Of a stretch of 64,000 bases of DNA, positions 59,129 to 64,000 are shown piece by piece; within the stretch, counting starts at the first letter, position 1; each line of letters starts with the position of its first letter. The notes under the pieces are model-generated. The model was not told the origin of the DNA, did no database searches, and was given only the letters and a program-made list of their open reading frames with translations. The translations under genes and the position numbers were made by a program. The stretch covers positions 1 through 64,000 of the forward strand of contig DKGG01000039.1 of the NCBI GenBank assembly GCA_002453155.1, in the 5' to 3' direction. Source of the DNA: Bdellovibrionaceae bacterium UBA6776 (GTDB taxonomy: Bacteria; Bdellovibrionota; Bdellovibrionia; Bdellovibrionales; UBA1609).

Positions 59129-60184
59129 CTATATTCGGGATTCCGTCAAATGGCGGTAGACGGCTTCGAGGGTCACTTTGGCCGCGCTGGTCAGGGGAAT
59201 GGAGATGATCATTCCCAGGATTCCCATAAACTGTGAACCGGCAATAATAACGATAATGACCGTCACGGGATGAAGGTTCACAATTTTTGCCACAAAGAAT
59301 GGAATCAAAACAAAACCATCAATAAATTGAGCGATGGCATAAACTCCAAACACCAGAAACAAGTCAAAAGAACTTGAGCCATTGACCAGCGCAATCACCA
59401 GGGCGGGAATCATTCCAATTAGAGGTCCGATATAAGGAATTAAGTTGGTGACCGCCGCAAACAGCGCCAAAAGCAAAGAAAAGGGGAAATCGATCAAGAC
59501 CAAACCCAACCAGGTGACCAGTCCAACCAAAAGAGCTTCAAAAAGACGGGCTCGAACGAAAAAGCCCAATTGATGGTTGATTTGGTGCTGCAGGCTCAAT
59601 GCCGTTTCAAAAATGTGGTTGGGAATCAAATTGAAGGTTTGTCTTAAGATGGCGCGTCCATCTTTGACCATAAAAAAAGCCAAGAAAGGTCCGAGCATCA
59701 TCACCGTAAAAGTTTGTTTGAGAAATCCGGGAAGGCGATTGAAGAACACCTCGGATCCTTGAGTGAGGGAGCTAACGGCATACTCTCTGAGGTCCAATGA
59801 AAGCAGGGGACCCGAAAATCCCTTGAGATGCTTTTCCAATTCTTCGATCAATTGAGACAAGCCTTCAATGTATTTGGGAGCTTCTTGCTGAAGGCCCAAA
59901 ATTGCAGAAGAAAAAATGGGAAACACCAAAAAAGCAGTCAGACCAATGAGTCCTCCCACCAATGTAAAAGTCCAAAAAGTCGACCACATTCGACTGAATC
60001 CCCGCCGCTCTAGGTGATTGACGATGGGATTCAATAGGTACGAGATCACGAAAGCCACCAAGGTCGAAACCAAGAGGTTTTCGATCACAAAAACAGCTGT
60101 CAGTAAGAAAACCAAAAGCAAAAAGAACACAAACAGGCGAATGCGATTGAGCCTTCGAATTTGTCGGGTCAGCGTAAGCTTCAA
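59129..60184 (-). CDS. AI-2E family (PerM/TqsA-like) permease
   Basis: 351 residues, about eight membrane helices. LEQHIG-type conserved segments: PFFVAKIVNLHPVTVIIVIIAGSQFMGILGMIISIPLTSAAKVTLEAVYRHL near the C-terminus and NLIPYIGPLIGMIPALVIALV. Family members are exporters of AI-2 or unknown substrates. The substrate here is not identifiable. It overlaps the upstream gene by 4 bases and is 17 bases before bamD. Confidence 0.92.
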   Translation of the reverse strand: MKLTLTRQIRRLNRIRLFVFFLLLVFLLTAVFVIENLLVSTLVAFVISYLLNPIVNHLERRGFSRMWSTFWTFTLVGGLIGLTAFLVFPIFSSAILGLQQEAPKYIEGLSQLIEELEKHLKGFSGPLLSLDLREYAVSSLTQGSEVFFNRLPGFLKQTFTVMMLGPFLAFFMVKDGRAILRQTFNLIPNHIFETALSLQHQINHQLGFFVRARLFEALLVGLVTWLGLVLIDFPFSLLLALFAAVTNLIPYIGPLIGMIPALVIALVNGSSSFDLFLVFGVYAIAQFIDGFVLIPFFVAKIVNLHPVTVIIVIIAGSQFMGILGMIISIPLTSAAKVTLEAVYRHLTESRI

Positions 60185-60720
60185 ACCTTGGTTCTCCCCG
60201 AATTTTTTAGGGTTTCAGCTCGAAGTTCTGTCAACTTCACGCTGGTCTGCTTCAGCCGCCGACCCAAAACCTCCGCCAATCGCAGCACAATTTTGCTGCC
60301 GGTTTGAGGCTGACGGTCCAAGATTTCCAACAGGTCTGGTTTGAAAAATCCAATTAAAGAACTTTCCACTGAAGCTTTGGCAGTGGCTGTTCTTCGACCT
60401 TGTTTTTCGACCAAAGCCAACTCTCCAAAGAAATCTCCAGATTCAAGTTGAGTGACCAAGCGGGGTTCATCGCTCCCACTGGGGTCCGTCGCCATAACAT
60501 CCACTTTTCCATTTAGGATGATATACATTCCGATTCCAAGCTCCCCTTGGGAAAAGACAATTTCGCCCGGAGCGTAATCGCGAACATGTATGGTTTGTAT
60601 CACCAGTTGAAGCTCTCTTTTGGACAGGCTTCCAAAAATATGAGTTTGCTTCAAAGTTTCTAAGACCGACTTTTCCTTGGAATCACTGCGGAAAAGGTTG
60701 GCCCATGCAAAGTTATTCAT
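60181..60720 (-). CDS. cyclic nucleotide-binding domain protein
   Basis: 179 residues, a single CRP-type cyclic nucleotide-binding domain without the HTH. Signature: DYAPGEIVFSQGELGIGMYIILNGKVDV and SGDFFGELALVEKQGRRTATAKASVESSLIGF, containing the phosphate-binding cassette FFGELALVEKQGRRTA. Positions of the Glu and Arg are right for cAMP or cGMP. It may sense a cyclic nucleotide in the envelope operon. Starts 8 bases inside the preceding gene. Confidence 0.88.
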   Translation of the reverse strand: MNNFAWANLFRSDSKEKSVLETLKQTHIFGSLSKRELQLVIQTIHVRDYAPGEIVFSQGELGIGMYIILNGKVDVMATDPSGSDEPRLVTQLESGDFFGELALVEKQGRRTATAKASVESSLIGFFKPDLLEILDRQPQTGSKIVLRLAEVLGRRLKQTSVKLTELRAETLKNSGRTKV

Positions 60721-61501
60721 TCGGGGCTCCGGGATAAGTTAAAATTTGATGGGATTTGACCCAGCCACTCTGGCCGCTGTGATTTGTCACTTGAACCCAA
60801 TTTTCCTGAGTTCGAAGAACCTGATACTCAGAACCTTGATTGAGCTTTCCGATTTCAAATCCGTCTTCGCTGGGAGTGCTCATCAATGGAGTGTCCATGA
60901 CAGCCACGGAGGCAAACTTTTCGGTTTCAAGAAAGAGTCTCCAGCTCCAAAGACCGGCGCTAAAAATCGCAACGGCAAGAAAGGTGAGGGTGGGCCAGGT
61001 CAATTTGGGTGGAGCTTCCATGGCTTCTCGAGCCCACTTTCTTTTGACCAAAAAGCGAATCCAAAAATGAAAGAAACTCGTGAGAGACAAGAGGAGTAGG
61101 GCCAGCAAAATTGTCGTGCTTAAGCCCGCGATAAAGGGTCGAATCCAGCGGTGATAAGCTCCGGATACTCCTCCGCTCGGAGTGTAAGAAGTGCGCAGTT
61201 TGCCTTCCAAAACAGAAAGTCCCTCAAGTTGAGGGTTTAGACCCCTTGCCTTGTAAAAATGAGCCCAACTTTCGGGCCAATTTTTTTGGCGCGCCATCAG
61301 AATGGAAAGATTGTAATGAGCCTTAGCGTCATTTGGGTTCTGGGCGAGGTATTTAAGAAAGGATTCTTTGGCCTCATCCAATTGACCTTGGGAATAAGCC
61401 TGGGCACCAGCATAAAAAAGATCTTGGCTGGGCTCGGCGGAAAGGGCCTGCAAGGAGTGGAGCGCAACGCAAAAAATAAGGGCTTTGATCCAAGTTTTCA
61501 C
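60713..61501 (-). CDS. TPR, two membrane helices and SH3-like domain protein (BatE-like)
   Basis: 262 residues from GTG. N-terminal signal (IKALIFCVALHSLQALSA), TPR (SQDLFYAGAQAYSQGQLDEAKESFLKYLAQNPNDAKAHYNLSILMARQ), two hydrophobic helices at about 130-155 and 175-190, then a bacterial SH3 (FEIGKLNQGSEYQVLRTQENWVQVTNHSGQSGWVKSHQIL). This order matches BatE of Bat operons (oxidative stress), but no other bat gene is here. First gene of the 61501-57135 envelope operon. Confidence 0.8.
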   Translation of the reverse strand: MKTWIKALIFCVALHSLQALSAEPSQDLFYAGAQAYSQGQLDEAKESFLKYLAQNPNDAKAHYNLSILMARQKNWPESWAHFYKARGLNPQLEGLSVLEGKLRTSYTPSGGVSGAYHRWIRPFIAGLSTTILLALLLLSLTSFFHFWIRFLVKRKWAREAMEAPPKLTWPTLTFLAVAIFSAGLWSWRLFLETEKFASVAVMDTPLMSTPSEDGFEIGKLNQGSEYQVLRTQENWVQVTNHSGQSGWVKSHQILTYPGAPNE

Positions 61502-61641
61502 AGATCTTCAATCTTAAATGTGAGGGGCCAGGATGTCCAGAAAGCAGCTTCAGCAATTCTCGATTAGGGTTCCCGCGCTATCTGCATTGGGTCGTTGTCT
61601 CCTCTAAAGTCCCTAAGTAGAATGCCGCAAAAGGGGTAATT

Positions 61642-63021
61642 ATGTCTGAAACAGTTGGTTCAAAAAATCGTCATTCTACAAAATTCTTAGGTTTGGTTGA
61701 GAGTCTTACAACCGAATTGCTGGCGGCCGGAGATCATCTCCAGGGAATTCAGCCTCCGAAGCCAGAGTTTCAAGGAGATTTTCAAAGTTCCTTAAAGGAC
61801 ATCGCCAAATTTCGTGGTCGTCCTCTTTTTTACGACTACATTGGAACAGGTGTTGGAAATGGTCCCTATGTAGAACTTGAAGATGGAAGTGTAAAGTTGG
61901 ATTTGATCAACGGGATTGGAGTTCACATTATGGGTCACTCCCATCCGGTCGCAGTCAAAGGAGCAATTCAGGGGGCGGCTTCAGACATTGTGATGCAGGG
62001 GAATCTTCAGCCCAACGAAGAATATTTGGAAATTCAAAAGGTATTGAGTGATTTGGCCGGCCGAAACTCACGTCTTCAACATGTGTGGTTGGCCACCTGT
62101 GGAACAATTGCCAACGAAAACGCACTGAAGATTTGTCGTCAAAAGCGAAATGGTGCTCGCATGATTGTGGCGTTTTCCGATGCCTTTGCCGGCCGCTCCA
62201 CTTTGATGACCGAAATCACTGACAACCCTGCGTACAAAGTTGGACAGCCCAGTTACAACGAAGTTCTTCGGTTGCCATTTTTTAGCCACAAAGAACCTGG
62301 TGGAAAAGACAAAGCCCTTGCGATTTTAAAGGAACATTATGCAAAGCATGGAGACAACATCGGTTGTTTTAGTTTTGAGCCCATGCAAGGCGAAGGTGGG
62401 TACAAATATCCATCTCGAGATTTTTTACTTCCTCTTCTTGAGTTTTGTCGAGAGAAAGGAATTCCTGTTTGGGCCGACGAGGTTCAAACTTTTTGCAGAA
62501 CGGGTCAGTTCTTTGCTTTTGAGACTTTTGACATTGGTGACTTTATTGATGTTTGTACCATCGCAAAGACGGCGCAAAATGGAGCCACTCTCTTTACTCC
62601 TGATATGAATCCCAATCCTGGCCTTCTGGGTGGGACTTTTTCCGGATCCAGTTCTTCTTTGCGCGCGGGCGTGGAAATTTTGAAGGAGTTGGATCAAGGG
62701 CAATACATGGGGCCACAGGGGAAAATTCAAAAAATACACAACAACGTTTTGAAAATGCTCAGGGACCTTTCAGAAGGTTCGTGCAAGGGCAAATTGAATG
62801 ATCCGGACGGTTTGGGTCTAATGGTTGCATTTACTCCTGGCGATGGATCCAAAGAAACTCAATTGAAAATTGTTAAGAAACTTTATGAGAACGGTTTGAT
62901 GTGTTTTGGATGCGGTCATGATCCCTATCGCATTCGGTTTTTGATTCCTGCAATTTTAAATGAAGAGCACATTGAAGTTGCAAAAGGGGTCTTGGAAAAA
63001 ACTCTCGTGGAGAACATTTGA
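61642..63021 (+). CDS. class III (PLP) aminotransferase
   Basis: 459 residues, fold type I PLP enzyme. The internal aldimine Lys is probably in VCTIAKTAQNGATLF; the Asp of the pyridine contact is in VWADEVQTFCRTGQFFAFE; FEPMQGEGGYKYPS binds the phosphate region. It most resembles acetylornithine/lysine/4-aminobutyrate-type aminotransferases. With the M20 amidohydrolase directly behind, an arginine- or lysine-related pathway (acetyl/succinyl-ornithine) is likely, unproven. AAGGGG precedes the ATG. The stop overlaps the next start. Confidence 0.9.
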   Translation: MSETVGSKNRHSTKFLGLVESLTTELLAAGDHLQGIQPPKPEFQGDFQSSLKDIAKFRGRPLFYDYIGTGVGNGPYVELEDGSVKLDLINGIGVHIMGHSHPVAVKGAIQGAASDIVMQGNLQPNEEYLEIQKVLSDLAGRNSRLQHVWLATCGTIANENALKICRQKRNGARMIVAFSDAFAGRSTLMTEITDNPAYKVGQPSYNEVLRLPFFSHKEPGGKDKALAILKEHYAKHGDNIGCFSFEPMQGEGGYKYPSRDFLLPLLEFCREKGIPVWADEVQTFCRTGQFFAFETFDIGDFIDVCTIAKTAQNGATLFTPDMNPNPGLLGGTFSGSSSSLRAGVEILKELDQGQYMGPQGKIQKIHNNVLKMLRDLSEGSCKGKLNDPDGLGLMVAFTPGDGSKETQLKIVKKLYENGLMCFGCGHDPYRIRFLIPAILNEEHIEVAKGVLEKTLVENI

Positions 63022-64000
63022 GTTTTATAGAAGATTGTCGACAGATCATTGGACTTGATAGCACTCCTGGTCAGGGGTGCTTGTCCGTTGCCGAAAAGCT
63101 GAGGAGTTTTGCCGAAGAGGCAGGATTCCATTGTGACTTTTACGGAGAAAATCAGCAGGGCTTGCCTCAAGCCAACCTGTTAATACGTCCCAAATCTTCG
63201 AATCGAAAAAAAGAGCTTCTCTTGCAAACTCACATGGATACCGTGGAGCCTGGAAACTATGGCTCCTGGACACGCACCCAAGCCAATCCCTTTCAAGTGA
63301 ATGTCTATGGAGACGAAATGTACGGTTTGGGGGTTGCGGATGTAAAGTTGGACTTTATGTGTAAGCTTGAAGCAGCTAAAAGTTTTGCTCACGAGAAAAA
63401 TTTTAAATCCCCTTTTGTTTTGGCGGCCACCTATGGGGCGCAAACCGGAATGAATGGGGCCATTCGATTGATGAGAAAAAAACTGATTGATGCAGACAGA
63501 GCCTTGATTGGAGAGCCTACGGGCCTAAAAGTCTGCGCCTCTGGAATGGGGCTTGCCACCGTAGATATTTTTGTTCCCTTTGGGGACCAAGAGCGCGCTT
63601 ATCGAGAGTCCCATGATTTGATGGAATCCAGCTCGACCCAATCCAAACTTTTTCACGGAAAAGCGGCTCACTCGTCCAATCCAGATTCCGGTGAGAACGC
63701 AATTTTTAAAGCCCTCGATTACTTAGAACAGTTGCCGACCGGACTTGCGATTATGGATTTTGATGGGGGAATCAATGACAACTCGGTTCCTCCACAAGCA
63801 TTTTTAGAAGTGGATTTTGTGGGAGACTTGAAAGCTCCTACGGCACAAAAACTCATACGGATTCACAAAGTGATTGGTCAGTTGCGAGAAAAAATGAGAG
63901 AGGAACGCGACCATCGCTTTGAACCGAATCATTCTACTTTAAATTTGGGAACCATACGAACCACATCTGATGGTGTTTACATTTCTGGAAGTTGTCGAAT
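63018..64000 (+). CDS. M20 family metallopeptidase/deacylase (partial, runs past the window end)
   Basis: An open frame of about 327 codons with no stop before 64000. Starts at TTG in a TTGA overlap with the aminotransferase. Zinc-site pattern: THMDTVEPG, YGLGVADVKLDF, GEPTG and HGKAAHSSNPDSGENAI, as in ArgE/DapE/LysK deacylases, with NDNSVPPQAFLEVDF in the dimer domain. Substrate cannot be told; acetylornithine is one candidate given the neighbour. Confidence 0.85.
   Translation, partial: MSFIEDCRQIIGLDSTPGQGCLSVAEKLRSFAEEAGFHCDFYGENQQGLPQANLLIRPKSSNRKKELLLQTHMDTVEPGNYGSWTRTQANPFQVNVYGDEMYGLGVADVKLDFMCKLEAAKSFAHEKNFKSPFVLAATYGAQTGMNGAIRLMRKKLIDADRALIGEPTGLKVCASGMGLATVDIFVPFGDQERAYRESHDLMESSSTQSKLFHGKAAHSSNPDSGENAIFKALDYLEQLPTGLAIMDFDGGINDNSVPPQAFLEVDFVGDLKAPTAQKLIRIHKVIGQLREKMREERDHRFEPNHSTLNLGTIRTTSDGVYISGSCR

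Overview
The window looks like a chromosomal segment of a Gram-negative predator-type bacterium, most consistent with Bdellovibrionota (Bdellovibrio-like). This is an inference from overall gene content, moderate GC, many secreted and lipoprotein hydrolases, and a lipoprotein with the FQNCG-type cysteine box that I associate with Bdellovibrio. No rRNA, tRNA, CRISPR array, transposase or phage gene is visible. Coding density is very high, and no gene-free stretch exceeds 300 bases.

Layout. 1-3.2 kb: two secreted proteins, a trypsin-like peptidase and a Cys/Asn/Gly-rich protein. 3.2-6.7 kb: mfd (minus). 6.8-14.2 kb: nuoAHJKLMN, all seven membrane-arm subunits of complex I with none of the peripheral-arm genes. 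14.3-17.2 kb: patatin phospholipase, an HTH/coiled-coil protein and an exported protein. 17.2-25.0 kb (minus): lon, a DksA-like protein without its zinc finger, a large TPR/periplasmic-binding lipoprotein, a zinc-finger-less DnaJ, grpE and hemW. 25.0-31.3 kb (plus): M16 peptidase, META-like lipoprotein, an unknown protein, CorA, TatB and TatC. 31.4-33.2 kb: an AT-richer patch with a small lipoprotein and an S9-type hydrolase between two ~100-bp direct repeats, followed by a 33-bp perfect inverted repeat enclosing further hairpins. 33.2-39.7 kb (minus): asnS, then propionyl-CoA carboxylase (beta, biotin carboxylase, biotin carrier) and methylmalonyl-CoA mutase, a propionyl-CoA to succinyl-CoA route. 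39.8-44.2 kb (minus): subtilase lipoprotein and a deoC-deoA-punA nucleoside salvage operon, suited to an organism consuming host nucleic acid. 44.2-46.7 kb: acylphosphatase, two small proteins and pilT.

46.8-55.6 kb (plus) is a translation and ribosome-assembly block: rng, rplU (with a histone-like Lys/Ala tail), rpmA, obgE, a fused nadD-rsfS gene, rlmH, an unknown protein, a ComF-type protein, lolA-like and rimO. 55.7-57.1 kb: a 25-residue membrane microprotein candidate and an outer-membrane barrel candidate. 57.1-61.5 kb (minus): a tightly overlapping envelope operon (TPR/SH3 protein, cyclic-nucleotide-binding protein, AI-2E-type permease, bamD, TPR protein, hpt). 61.6-64 kb: a class III aminotransferase and an M20 peptidase cut by the window end.

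The most unusual points are the NadD-RsfS fusion, the structured repeat cassette at 31.9-33.2 kb, the presence of long (28-34 bp) inverted repeats in all three convergent gaps longer than 100 bp, the L21 tail, and the 25-residue membrane ORF. I found no multi-gene system that I can claim is new; the 31.9-33.2 kb repeat cassette is the best candidate for something undescribed.
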